Shown: positions 1 to 7,667, counted from the stretch's first letter. The stretch: DNA of 13,048 nucleotides from Deltaproteobacteria bacterium (GCA_003647375.1 QMMS01000105.1:1-13048); one strand, 5' to 3'. Notes: generated by a model not told the origin, from the letters alone. A program made the numbers and translations.

Positions 1-265
1 CCTTCGGCTGTCATTAACACTTCGTGTGACATTTGCACTTCGTGCGATATTAGCCCTTGCGGGCGTAATTTGCACTTCGTGCGATATTTGTCCTTCGGAC
101 GGAATTTGCACTTCGTGCGTCATTGTGCCCTACGGGCGTCATTTATCCTTCGGATGTCATTAACACTTCGTGTGACATTTGCACTTCGTGCGATATTAGC
201 CCTTGCGGGCGTAATTTGCACTGCGTGCGATATTTGTCCTTCGGACGGAATTTGCACTTCGTGCG
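1..265. repeat. 146-bp-offset direct duplication inside array 1
   Basis: Positions 1-119 recur at 147-265 with only two differences (8 versus 154, and 77 versus 223), then the copies diverge. The duplicated block spans about seven hairpin units in the same order. This shows that the array grew at least once by copying a multi-unit block. Confidence 0.9.
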
Positions 266-289
266 ATCTTTGCGCTGCGCGCGTTATTT
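1..289. repeat. Mini-hairpin tandem array 1 (about 16 units, 18-19 bp period)
   Basis: Units start at about 17, 35, 53, 72, 90, 108, 127, 145, 163, 181, 199, 218, 236, 254 and 272, with a cut unit at 1. Each unit is a 4-base arm, a 3-base loop (TTC, TAC or TGC; TTGC in two units), the complementary 4-base arm, and a linker of the form GNNATTW. Arms vary (ACAC, GCAC, GCCC, GTCC, ATCC, GCGC) but the partner arm always matches, and the closing pair is always C:G. Read on the minus strand the loops are GAA, GTA, GCA and GCAA. The array runs off the left edge, so its full length is unknown. It lies downstream of the gap stop codon. The pattern is read directly; a function is not known to me. Confidence 0.9.
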
Positions 290-359
290 ATTGTTGCTTA
301 TAGCTGTTAGCTCGTGGCTTTCCTAAAACCTAAAACGTAACACCTAAAACTATCAATAA
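290..359. repeat. Array tail repeat with CCTAAAA heptamers
   Basis: After the last hairpin unit comes an AGCTGTTAGCTCG stretch. It is followed by CTCGTGGCTTTCCTAAAAC (311-329), part of a 23-base perfect match (307-329) to 8135-8157. Degenerate heptamers follow: CCTAAAA at 322, 329 and 343, and CGTAACA at 336. The stretch ends at the gap stop codon. On the minus strand it is T-rich and is followed by array hairpins, so it could contribute to transcription termination; that is inference. Confidence 0.75.
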
Positions 360-1622
360 TTACATTTCTTCCGCGATAGACACCGTTCGGTCCCCCAGCA
401 TATTGACATAACTACCCATCTCGTTGTCGTACCAGCCATATATGACCGCCTGGGTTACCGGAACCCTGATGATTGTCTTTTTCAACGAGGCCACCACGGT
501 TGCGTCGAGTCCCGGCACCCGTTCGAGATCGATAGTCACTTCGGCCGTCCGTCGATGGGTCTCGTGCCCTTCGATAATGGCCGCAGCCCTGGGAACGCCC
601 ATGATATCCCCTGAAACATTCTGATTATCAGTGTAGTGGAGGTATCCGTTCGGATCGTTCTCTGCGGTCTGCCGGTAAACATCATTGATAAATTCTCTGC
701 GTATGGGCTCGGTTGACAGCTCTTCCTGAAGATTAACCACCAGAATGATCAAGGATCCGGAGGCGGTGGGAATCCGAACCGATTCCGCGATAAACCCAAT
801 CTGCTCCATCTCGGGAATGACAAGCCTCAAGGCATTGGCAGCACCCGTGGTTGTCAAAATGATATTGTTCATGATGCTTCTGGTTTTACGCAGATCGGTT
901 TTACCCTCTTTCGGCAGCCTGTCCAGCACTGCCTGGGACCCCGTTGCAGCATGGACGGTAGCCATGGATGCAGACAGGATGCGTTTGGGACCGAATGCAT
1001 TCAACAACGGCTTTACCATGTGCGCCAAGCAGGTCGTTGTACAGGACGCATTCGATATAAGCCGATGCTTCCTCGGATCATAATCGTTGGCATTTATGCC
1101 CATGACCGTAGTGACAACATCTTCAGGCATGCCTGTGATCTTGTCTGCAATCTTGAAAGGCGCAGAGAGAATGACCTTGTCGGCCCCGGCATCCAGATGT
1201 CCTCTTGCCGACCCGTTGGGATGCTCGGCCGGCAGGGTCGGGTCGAGAAACCGGCCGGTGGTGTCAACCACCAGTCGGACATTTTCTCGGCGCCATCCGA
1301 TATCGCGCGGGAGTCTGTCTGAGCGTAAAAATTTCACGCGTGTGCCGTCCATCACCATGGTGCCGGCATTTTCGTCAATATCTGAGATTACAGGCGTTGC
1401 GGCCTGTCCATAGAGGAAGGCGTGAAGCCGGCCATATGTGGAATCTCTTTCGGCATAGTGGGCAATATCCTGAAGGGAAGTTCCGGACTCGCGACCAATA
1501 TTTACAACGATCTCTTTAAAGTATTTACGCGCGATATGATGCCACACTGTCAGTTTGCCGATTCTACCGAATCCAGCCACCCCCAGTTTCAAATCATTGG
1601 TGTTTGCACTGTCTTTTCTCAT
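360..1622 (-). CDS. gap: Glyceraldehyde-3-phosphate dehydrogenase
   Basis: Oxidises glyceraldehyde 3-phosphate with phosphate to 1,3-bisphosphoglycerate (glycolysis) or runs in reverse (gluconeogenesis); cytosolic. The Rossmann motif GFGRIG is at residues 17-22, the catalytic cysteine is C194 in SNASCTTTCLA, and the base is H224 in ATVHAATGSQ. The phosphate-binding region (TGAANALRLVIPE, SVRIPTASGS) and the C-terminal WYDNEMGSYVNML are also present. At 420 residues it is longer than the usual ~335; much of the extra length lies before the catalytic cysteine. The acidic residue expected after the second strand for NAD preference is replaced (VVNIGRESG), so NADP use is possible. AGGAGG lies 4 bases before the ATG. 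It follows the dikinase-like gene by 61 bp, probably in one operon. Family assignment is firm; cofactor preference is inference. Confidence 0.93.
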   Translation of the reverse strand: MRKDSANTNDLKLGVAGFGRIGKLTVWHHIARKYFKEIVVNIGRESGTSLQDIAHYAERDSTYGRLHAFLYGQAATPVISDIDENAGTMVMDGTRVKFLRSDRLPRDIGWRRENVRLVVDTTGRFLDPTLPAEHPNGSARGHLDAGADKVILSAPFKIADKITGMPEDVVTTVMGINANDYDPRKHRLISNASCTTTCLAHMVKPLLNAFGPKRILSASMATVHAATGSQAVLDRLPKEGKTDLRKTRSIMNNIILTTTGAANALRLVIPEMEQIGFIAESVRIPTASGSLIILVVNLQEELSTEPIRREFINDVYRQTAENDPNGYLHYTDNQNVSGDIMGVPRAAAIIEGHETHRRTAEVTIDLERVPGLDATVVASLKKTIIRVPVTQAVIYGWYDNEMGSYVNMLGDRTVSIAEEM

Positions 1623-1683
1623 ATCGCCTCCTGATCCCTTGGTTACAGCCGGGCAATTTCGGAAATTTCACGAAATGCTCGCG

Positions 1684-4600
1684 CTAGGATGTGTTGACCG
1701 TTAACGTCCCCAGGTACACCGACCCTTCACGCCCATCGATACTGATCCTGTCCCCCGATATCAGACGAACCTTTCCAAATGAACACACCTTCTCTTTTTC
1801 ATCACACACCATATCGTTGCATCCCACGACACTTGTCTTCCCCAGTCGATGGGTGACCACGGCCGCATGAGACGTTACGCCGCCCCGGGAGGTCAGCAGC
1901 CCATCGGCAGCATAGACCTCCTTGATATCATCCGGCACCGTATCGCTTCTGACCAGGATCAAGGGTGTGTCAGGCTCCAACGAACGCCATTTACCGATTT
2001 CTTTCAGGGTAAACACGATCCGGCCGCTTATGGCACCACCACTCACGCCAATACCATGTCCCAGCATTCGGTCTTTATCGATCGTATCCAGGTTGCTGAA
2101 GGTCCTGGCCTTCTTCCGCTCACGTATACCCATATCCCGCGTCTGCAACAAGTATAAATCTTCTTCTTCGGGTCCTTCAAAAGTAAATTCCATTTCCTGG
2201 GGGCTCCACCCACGCCTTTCGATCAACTCGATTGCCCAGTTTTTCATGGTCAAGTAAATCTTCGGGAAATGGGTTTCCAGCGTAATATCGGTTTCCCGCA
2301 TCTCGATGTCCTGCTGGGAAATCGAGATCGGTAATGTCGTAACCAGACCGGAAACCACGTCCTCTCCCTGGTTGCCGATGGTAAAATCACCCCATAACCG
2401 AAGACTGTCCCCAGACCACCTCGGGTTGTGTGTAAAAAACACGCCCGCGCCGGCCTGCCTCGACATGTTACCGAAGACCATGGTTTGCACCGTTACGGCA
2501 GTGCCCCAATCATCCGATATCCCCATGATTTTTCGATAGGTTCTGGCTCGGGGGGACTTCCAGCTTCCCAGGACGTTCCGGATTGTCTCATAGAGCTGTT
2601 CCAGGGGATCTTCCATAATTTTAACACCGGTGCCATGGATAAAACGTTTGTAGGATAAGGCCACCTTCCGCATCTGCTTGCCCGTCAGGTGCCTCTTGAG
2701 CTGAACCCCGGCCCGTCGTTTCAACTCACCGATAATGGCATCGAAATCATCCCGTTCCAGACCGAATGACATGCCGTAACACTGGAGAAAACGCCGATAA
2801 CTGTCCCATGCAAACCATTCGTTGGCTGTCACCGCGGCGATTCCCTCAGTAATCTCCTCATTGATCCCTACGTTTAGAAATGTATCCATCATCCCGGGTT
2901 GGGAGATGGCCGATCCGCTCCTCACCGAAAAAAGAAGTGGGTTTCCCGGACTCCCAAAAGATTTTCCGGTCCGTTCTTCGATAGCCGATATCTGCTGCAC
3001 CACCTGTTCCCTGAAATTATCTTCGGCAGGTTTATAGCTTTCGATAATTTCCCGGCACCGAAAAACCTCCGTTGTAATGATGAAGCCGGGTGGCACCGGC
3101 ATGCCGTAATTGTTCAACTTCACCATATTCAACCCCTTGCTTCCCAGGTGAATGATACCGGAAACTCTCGGGCTGACGCCATGGATCAGAGCCATGGCAT
3201 TTTTCGGATCATATAACAGGAGCTGTTGGAGCTGCTCATTGGGTAGCTTGTTGGCTTGCTGAAAGAGTGTGCTGAGAATGCGACTCAAAAAAAGATCCAG
3301 CTGCTGGATGCCGGTGGTCATCGCAATTCTATCACGGAAAAATATTTCAGAAATGCGGTGCTGCATATTCTCTTTTTCAGGCTCGCCGTTTGCCGGGAGA
3401 TACTTTTTCATAACCTGGTTCGCAGATAATTTATCAATAATACCCATCAGATTTTTACCATGGATATTTCCGAAATGATCATTGATGATATTTTTTACCG
3501 CCTGGGCAAACCCTTTGAAAATATCCAGGTACTGCGTGAAAGTGAATCCCCTGGCCTCAAGGGAATGCGCCAGCATTTCAATCTGTCTTTCGACTTCGAC
3601 TGAATGGATTCCCTCGATTTTGAGCGCCTTGTCAAAAAGCATGAGATGGTCATAAATCTGGTAAAATGTCGCTTTTGTAATCAGGCTCAGATCCGTACTT
3701 TCCACGAGTTCCTCGAAGAGGGTATTCACGAGAGACTCGAGTCGGAAGGTCAAACCCAGGGCGTCAAATTTCATCTCGTGATAGGAGCCGTACATGGAAG
3801 GAATATCGACGGTAAAATGTCTCTTTTTGTATATATCCTCTTTCACCTCGAATGGCTTGTCCGATAGAATAAGGTATTTCAAAAATTCGAGATATTCGAG
3901 CATCATGGCGATTTTTTTTCTCAAAGACGGCTCGGCCAGTGCGGCTTCGAGTTTGTCGAGACCCGGGAAAGCTTCTGTTTTCAATTTTTGGACATAGTTA
4001 TTGATCTCGATAAAATCGAGATGGTACTTCTGCTGAAGATGCCGGTAAAAGGATACCGCCAGGAGCATCTTCTCTATATCGATCTCCGATGCATCCTTCA
4101 TATCCGCCAGCAAGGCCTTCACACGGACTTCTTCGATGGTGAGAAGATCCACCGGAAAATTCAGGTTTTTCCGGGCCAGGTGGTTGACCACAGCGTTGAT
4201 GCCGTCGATATAAGGTCCTTCGCAGTGAATCTGGTTAAAGATAACCGGTGGTACAAACGGCTTTACAAGCTCCTTATCCCTCGTCTGCCAGAATTTCAGG
4301 GTGGCCTCCATGAAAAGGATGATGAGATTGCTGCTTTCTACATGGCTCTGCTTGCGCAGAAAATGTACCAGTACATCCTTTCTCTGATACAGCTCATCGA
4401 TACGCATGGATATGTCCCGGAGGTTTCCCTCGGCACCGATGTCGTTGAAATAGACCGGAAATAGGCGCGCCAGCTGCTTGATGAGATTATATACAGATTC
4501 GATATCACTGTTCAAAATCCGTGTAATGTCACGGGGAAACAGATCCGTATCCTTGATAAAAACACCGCACAGGGACAGATAGATGGTCAGGCTCGATATC

Positions 4601-5868
4601 AACCGAATGGAATGTTTCGGGTTCAACTCGATCAATTCCAGCCAGGTCCTGATATTCAGAATATGGGATGGATTGACCTTTACCTGCCAGTCATCCCCCA
4701 CCCCACTGAGCATGGGAGCCTGGAAGCCGAGATCGATGACATTCTCGACAAAATGATTCACCAGGTCGCTGTCGCCTGTCTTGTATACCCCTCTGCCCAT
4801 ATTCAGGACACAATTGAGCCCTGTTGCAGGGTATCTCTCCGCCTGAATATGAAGAATGGAAAAGGTCTTCTCTATCAAGTTCCAGATATAAAAATTCGCC
4901 TCGTTTCCGATGAGCCAGCTCAGGGTTCGGTTGATATCCCTCAAGGTTTCCTCGTGAATAACGGACAACCCCGAAACATTCATCATCAGGAACAAAAAGA
5001 TGACCTTCCACCGATTGCCCTTATTGTTTCCGGCACCGGCCTCCAGGAGTTTTTCGGGAATTTGGCGATAGTATTTAACGATCTGGTTATAGCCGGTCAA
5101 CTGAATCAACTGTGCTGTCTGTTCCCGACGAGCGATGTCGCCTTCATCCTCAATACACAAAAGCATCCGTTCCCATTTCCGGATGGTTGCATGCGATATG
5201 TCATTAAACAAAACGCCCCAATCGCGCCGTGGTTCGATCTCTTCGATCTTGCTTTCAAACCAGGCCTGGGGATCCTTTTCACTCAACCAGTATTGATAGC
5301 TCGCATGAAAATACCGAATGATCAGTCGATTCAGATCCGAACAGTCCATGTCCGAGTGTTCGGTATTTTCCAGATGAATCTCACCCAGCCGCTTCATTTG
5401 ATAATGGCTTTTGATGAACAGAGAGAAAATATCGTTCGGATAATTCCGGATTAACTGAAAGGCATGGCAGAGCACCGGGAAAAATCGATCCAGGGCATCC
5501 CCTGAGTCTTTTAAGAGTTTCTGAATAAACAGCAGCAGGTTGTCCACGGCGTCCATCCTGGTGGACATGGCACATTCTGCGGTTATGGCCTGGGATAAAA
5601 TCTCAACAAAGCATCGCGCTGCATCCGTACCCTGGGAATGTGCCTTCAGCAGATGGAAATAATCCAGGGAATAGTTTCTGGCCTCATTGACGATAAACTG
5701 CCAGTTTTTATATGGGTGGGACAATTCCTCCAAAAAGGTCGTGACGCCCTCCCTGATGCCGAAGTATTGTGCCATAACCTCATAAAGCGCATCGTACCTG
5801 GGATCTATGGTGACGTCGACATGGTAATCTGCGATGTTGACTTCAAGTGCTTTGGATTTGATGGTCAA
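1684..5868 (-). CDS. PPDK-derived phosphotransfer protein without PEP/pyruvate barrel
   Basis: The C-terminal third resembles the first two parts of pyruvate, phosphate dikinase. The ATP-grasp starts at about residue 900 (LGSKGLNMVKLN with K911; MPVPPGFIITTE), has SVRSGSAISQPGMMDT with R983 and TAVTVQTMVFGN, and closes with EFTFEG (E1227) and YLLQTRDM (Q1242, R1244). The swivelling domain carries GGVTSHAAVV with the phospho-accepting H1334. The protein then ends at residue 1394, so the TIM barrel that binds PEP/pyruvate in PPDK is absent. Residues 1-890 are a mostly helical extension that I do not recognise and that may hold the acceptor site. The start is TTG with GGAG 7 bases upstream; an in-frame stop lies a short way above it. 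It precedes gap by 61 bp. ATP-dependent His phosphorylation is likely; the final acceptor is unknown. Confidence 0.85.
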   Translation of the reverse strand: MTIKSKALEVNIADYHVDVTIDPRYDALYEVMAQYFGIREGVTTFLEELSHPYKNWQFIVNEARNYSLDYFHLLKAHSQGTDAARCFVEILSQAITAECAMSTRMDAVDNLLLFIQKLLKDSGDALDRFFPVLCHAFQLIRNYPNDIFSLFIKSHYQMKRLGEIHLENTEHSDMDCSDLNRLIIRYFHASYQYWLSEKDPQAWFESKIEEIEPRRDWGVLFNDISHATIRKWERMLLCIEDEGDIARREQTAQLIQLTGYNQIVKYYRQIPEKLLEAGAGNNKGNRWKVIFLFLMMNVSGLSVIHEETLRDINRTLSWLIGNEANFYIWNLIEKTFSILHIQAERYPATGLNCVLNMGRGVYKTGDSDLVNHFVENVIDLGFQAPMLSGVGDDWQVKVNPSHILNIRTWLELIELNPKHSIRLISSLTIYLSLCGVFIKDTDLFPRDITRILNSDIESVYNLIKQLARLFPVYFNDIGAEGNLRDISMRIDELYQRKDVLVHFLRKQSHVESSNLIILFMEATLKFWQTRDKELVKPFVPPVIFNQIHCEGPYIDGINAVVNHLARKNLNFPVDLLTIEEVRVKALLADMKDASEIDIEKMLLAVSFYRHLQQKYHLDFIEINNYVQKLKTEAFPGLDKLEAALAEPSLRKKIAMMLEYLEFLKYLILSDKPFEVKEDIYKKRHFTVDIPSMYGSYHEMKFDALGLTFRLESLVNTLFEELVESTDLSLITKATFYQIYDHLMLFDKALKIEGIHSVEVERQIEMLAHSLEARGFTFTQYLDIFKGFAQAVKNIINDHFGNIHGKNLMGIIDKLSANQVMKKYLPANGEPEKENMQHRISEIFFRDRIAMTTGIQQLDLFLSRILSTLFQQANKLPNEQLQQLLLYDPKNAMALIHGVSPRVSGIIHLGSKGLNMVKLNNYGMPVPPGFIITTEVFRCREIIESYKPAEDNFREQVVQQISAIEERTGKSFGSPGNPLLFSVRSGSAISQPGMMDTFLNVGINEEITEGIAAVTANEWFAWDSYRRFLQCYGMSFGLERDDFDAIIGELKRRAGVQLKRHLTGKQMRKVALSYKRFIHGTGVKIMEDPLEQLYETIRNVLGSWKSPRARTYRKIMGISDDWGTAVTVQTMVFGNMSRQAGAGVFFTHNPRWSGDSLRLWGDFTIGNQGEDVVSGLVTTLPISISQQDIEMRETDITLETHFPKIYLTMKNWAIELIERRGWSPQEMEFTFEGPEEEDLYLLQTRDMGIRERKKARTFSNLDTIDKDRMLGHGIGVSGGAISGRIVFTLKEIGKWRSLEPDTPLILVRSDTVPDDIKEVYAADGLLTSRGGVTSHAAVVTHRLGKTSVVGCNDMVCDEKEKVCSFGKVRLISGDRISIDGREGSVYLGTLTVNTS

Positions 5869-5907
5869 GGCATGTCTCCATATGCTGTTAGCGTTCAGCT
5901 TTTAGAT

Positions 5908-5928
5908 GATAGCTGATAGCTGATAGCT
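5908..5928. repeat. Three tandem GATAGCT heptamers
   Basis: GATAGCT occurs three times without interruption and is followed by CGCGG. This resembles the TTAGCTCGTGG part of the tail repeat at 307-317 and 8135-8145. It would lie in the 5' leader or promoter region of the dikinase-like gene. Role unknown. Confidence 0.8.
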
Positions 5929-5969
5929 CGCGGATTTCGTGAAAGGCTATTCGCAAAACTCAAGCTCCG

Positions 5970-5994
5970 AATAAAATCGTGAAACGATTTTATT
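5970..5994. repeat. Perfect 11-bp hairpin with GAA triloop
   Basis: AATAAAATCGT, loop GAA (5981-5983), then ACGATTTTATT. It lies about 100 bp upstream of the dikinase-like start and could be an operator or a structured leader. There is no T-tract directly after either end that makes a convincing terminator. Confidence 0.75.
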
Positions 5995-6086
5995 AATATT
6001 GTTGAAAGTTTATCAGAGAAACCGTGCAAATTCAAGGAGATTTACCCCAGTGTTGCAAAAGCCGGAGGGCTTCAGGGCCAAGGCGT

Positions 6087-6151
6087 CTGAGGGTGGGCAT
6101 CGACTGAGCTCAGCCGAAGTCAAGTCGTAGTTTTTTACTTCGAACCCTCAG
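6087..6151. repeat. Nested stem-loop A
   Basis: Outer arms are CTGAGGGT (6087-6094) and ACCCTCAG (6144-6151); inner arms are CGAAGT (6115-6120) and ACTTCG (6137-6142). A perfect 10-base palindrome CTGAGCTCAG lies at 6104-6113. The core CGTAGTTTTTTACTTCGAA closely matches that of the second stem-loop at 6264-6302, although the outer stems differ. Confidence 0.6.
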
Positions 6152-6205
6152 CACAGCCGTTCGTGCAACCTGGCGACAGACCGTTCTGGTTTCAGAAAGT
6201 TTCTT

Positions 6206-6233
6206 GAAATGTTCGGGTTAGCCCGGATATTTC
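6206..6233. repeat. 12-bp hairpin with two G:U pairs
   Basis: GAAATGTTCGGG (6206-6217) pairs with CCCGGATATTTC (6222-6233) across a TTAG loop when read as plus-strand RNA. GAAATATCCGGG, the exact complement of the right arm, recurs at 6366-6377 just before the MFS stop codon. Confidence 0.6.
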
Positions 6234-6263
6234 ACGAACCTGATCGGTTCCGGCACAAGGCAT

Positions 6264-6302
6264 TTCAGCCTGAAGCCGTAGTTATTTACTGCGAAGGCTG
6301 AA
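6264..6302. repeat. Nested stem-loop B, related to stem-loop A
   Basis: Outer arms are TTCAGCCT (6264-6271) and AGGCTGAA (6295-6302); an inner 5-bp stem is CGTAG/CTGCG with one G:T pair around TTATTTA. The core CGTAGTTATTTACTGCGAA differs from that of stem-loop A at two of 19 positions. Confidence 0.6.
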
Positions 6303-6340
6303 TAACACAGTGCCAGGGCCGATCAGGAAAGCCCAAAGGG

Positions 6341-6364
6341 TGAAACTTGACGAGTCAAGTTTCA
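6341..6364. repeat. 11-base inverted repeat downstream of the MFS gene
   Basis: TGAAACTTGAC and GTCAAGTTTCA are separated by two bases, giving a 10-bp stem with a 4-base loop. It starts 20 bases past the MFS stop in the direction of transcription. It could stop or protect that transcript, but no run of U follows, so an intrinsic terminator call would be weak. Confidence 0.65.
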
Positions 6365-6383
6365 TGAAATATCCGGGTAGGGC

Positions 6384-7643
6384 TCAGCGGCGAGGGTTAT
6401 TCGGCTGGAAATTGACCCTTAACACAGCATACAGACTTCCTATGACAAGCGCCAGCGATACGAAGAAGATGATCCGGTATGAAGCCCCGTGCAGATACGA
6501 AAAACGATCCAGAAAATAGCCATAGGCCATTGGGAGGGCCAGCGCAAAAGGTAACGTGAGGATGGGCCCCACGGCAAAATAACTGGTGGTATCATTTAAT
6601 CCGGAAAGTTTTTTGACCGAGGGTGGGAAAACAATCATGCGTGTTCCCCTGGAAACCCCCAGCAGAAAACTTGCCAAGAAAAAACTCCACTGGTAACCGA
6701 ACAATATCAGCAGCAGCAATGCCGCCATGGAGGCCATTTTGGAAAAGATATACTTGTTACGCGGCAAAAGGAAATCGAGTGATCCCAGAAAGATATTGGT
6801 TACAATTGCACCCACATAGATACAGCTCACGAAAAAACCGGCCGCGATGGGCGCTGCGATGTTGCAAAAAGCAGTGGCGTAGTTTGCATAGAAAGAGATG
6901 ACCGAAACAATCACGTAAAAATCCATGTCTCCAGCCAGAAATGTCAGGAAGTTCCGGTTTTGGAAGATCTTACGAACGGACCGTTGCATGTATCTCCAGA
7001 AGGATCTGCGGGAATCGTCGGTTTCAGGACCCAGCAGCGATGTTTCTTTGGTGGCCAAAAAAAACAGAGACCCCAGACAAAAAAGCACGCCCACGACCAG
7101 GAAAATACCTCCGGATGCTGTTTGGGAAAAAGAGTATTTTTCTACAAATTTAACGATCAACAGACTGCTGATAAGTCTGGCAATATTCTGGGAGATCATC
7201 ATAAATCCCAGACCGGAAAAAGATCGTTCCTCTGAAAATATATTGACGAGATAGTTCAACCACACCGGAACGGTCATACCCATGCAAATGGAAAAAACAG
7301 CATATGACACGAAAAAAATTGTCAGTACCGATGCATGCTCCTCAAAGAAAAACAGAATCGCCCCAAAAATAACAAGCGACATGCCCGATATCAGGTGCAG
7401 ATATATGACCGCCCCACGCTTGAACGCCAACCCCACAGTGAAATAGCTGGAGAGTAGTGCAAAAATAGAGCTCCCCAGAAAAGAGAATGCCGGGATCAAT
7501 CCCACCTGAAAACTGGAAGCCCCCAGGCTCTTCAAAAAAAGCTGTAGAAAGGTCGATTCCAGAACAACAGGAAGCCCCAGCCCCCAGAGAAATTCACAAC
7601 CTGATATACCGATGACATTTCGTTTGTAGTATGTATCAATCAT
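6384..7643 (-). CDS. MFS-type 12-helix membrane transporter
   Basis: An inner-membrane permease of 419 residues. Hydrophobic segments lie at about 14-34, 46-72, 77-100, 104-130, 146-166, 176-197, 234-258, 262-286, 296-316, 318-340, 354-375 and 388-410. A charged central loop at about 198-232 (basic KETSLL..RRSFWRYMQRSVRK region) divides two six-helix halves, as in the major facilitator superfamily. The length is normal for the family. I cannot name the substrate, and no partner gene is adjacent. The start codon has GGAG nine bases upstream, inside the loop of a strong hairpin. No homologous or functionally linked neighbour is evident; the gene stands alone between two repeat-rich blocks. Confidence 0.8.
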   Translation of the reverse strand: MIDTYYKRNVIGISGCEFLWGLGLPVVLESTFLQLFLKSLGASSFQVGLIPAFSFLGSSIFALLSSYFTVGLAFKRGAVIYLHLISGMSLVIFGAILFFFEEHASVLTIFFVSYAVFSICMGMTVPVWLNYLVNIFSEERSFSGLGFMMISQNIARLISSLLIVKFVEKYSFSQTASGGIFLVVGVLFCLGSLFFLATKETSLLGPETDDSRRSFWRYMQRSVRKIFQNRNFLTFLAGDMDFYVIVSVISFYANYATAFCNIAAPIAAGFFVSCIYVGAIVTNIFLGSLDFLLPRNKYIFSKMASMAALLLLILFGYQWSFFLASFLLGVSRGTRMIVFPPSVKKLSGLNDTTSYFAVGPILTLPFALALPMAYGYFLDRFSYLHGASYRIIFFVSLALVIGSLYAVLRVNFQPNNPRR

Positions 7644-7666
7644 AAAAAATCGCTCCGCGATTTTTT
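7644..7666 (-). promoter_or_regulatory. Hairpin presenting the MFS Shine-Dalgarno in its loop
   Basis: Plus-strand AAAAAATCGC, TCC, GCGATTTTTT forms a perfect 10-bp stem with a 3-base loop directly abutting the start codon. On the mRNA strand the loop is GGA and, with the closing G, gives GGAG nine bases before AUG. Most of the spacer up to AUG is in the stem. The loop obeys the same C(GNA)G rule as the neighbouring array. A translational switch is plausible but is inference. Confidence 0.7.
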
Positions 7667-7667
7667 A

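Larger units (their letters stand above)
5869..6383. other. Gene-free block rich in inverted repeats
   Basis: No convincing gene lies between the dikinase-like start and the MFS stop. The block holds a triple GATAGCT repeat, an 11-bp hairpin, two related stem-loops, a G:U-tolerant 12-bp stem and an 11-base inverted repeat next to the MFS stop. The promoter of the dikinase/gap unit should lie in its left part, but I find no clear -35/-10 pair. Confidence 0.7.

Noticed and set aside
1..289. CRISPR array
   Set aside because: There are no conserved repeats of 23 bp or more alternating with unique spacers. The units are 18-19 bp with variable stems, and no cas genes are present.
70..326. Open frames through array 1 giving Cys/Asp- or Arg/Phe-rich repeat peptides
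   Set aside because: The 18-bp period keeps frames open by chance. The peptides are translations of the hairpin units, with no ribosome site, and the period slips to 19 bp in several places.
322..349. Telomere-like CCTAAAA repeats
   Set aside because: There are only four degenerate heptamers in a bacterial context between an array and a gene end; nothing suggests a replicon terminus.
4612..5454. Long plus-strand frame (280 codons) opposite the dikinase-like gene
   Set aside because: It lies wholly antisense to a continuous coding region with recognisable catalytic motifs downstream. The product shows no domain and has no ribosome site.
1684..5868. Complete pyruvate, phosphate dikinase or PEP synthase
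   Set aside because: The protein ends about 60 residues after the catalytic histidine and has no PEP/pyruvate-binding barrel, so neither name is justified.
6341..6364. Intrinsic terminator for the MFS gene
   Set aside because: The stem is strong, but the minus-strand sequence after it is CCCTTTGGGC, without a U-tract, so it is reported only as an inverted repeat.
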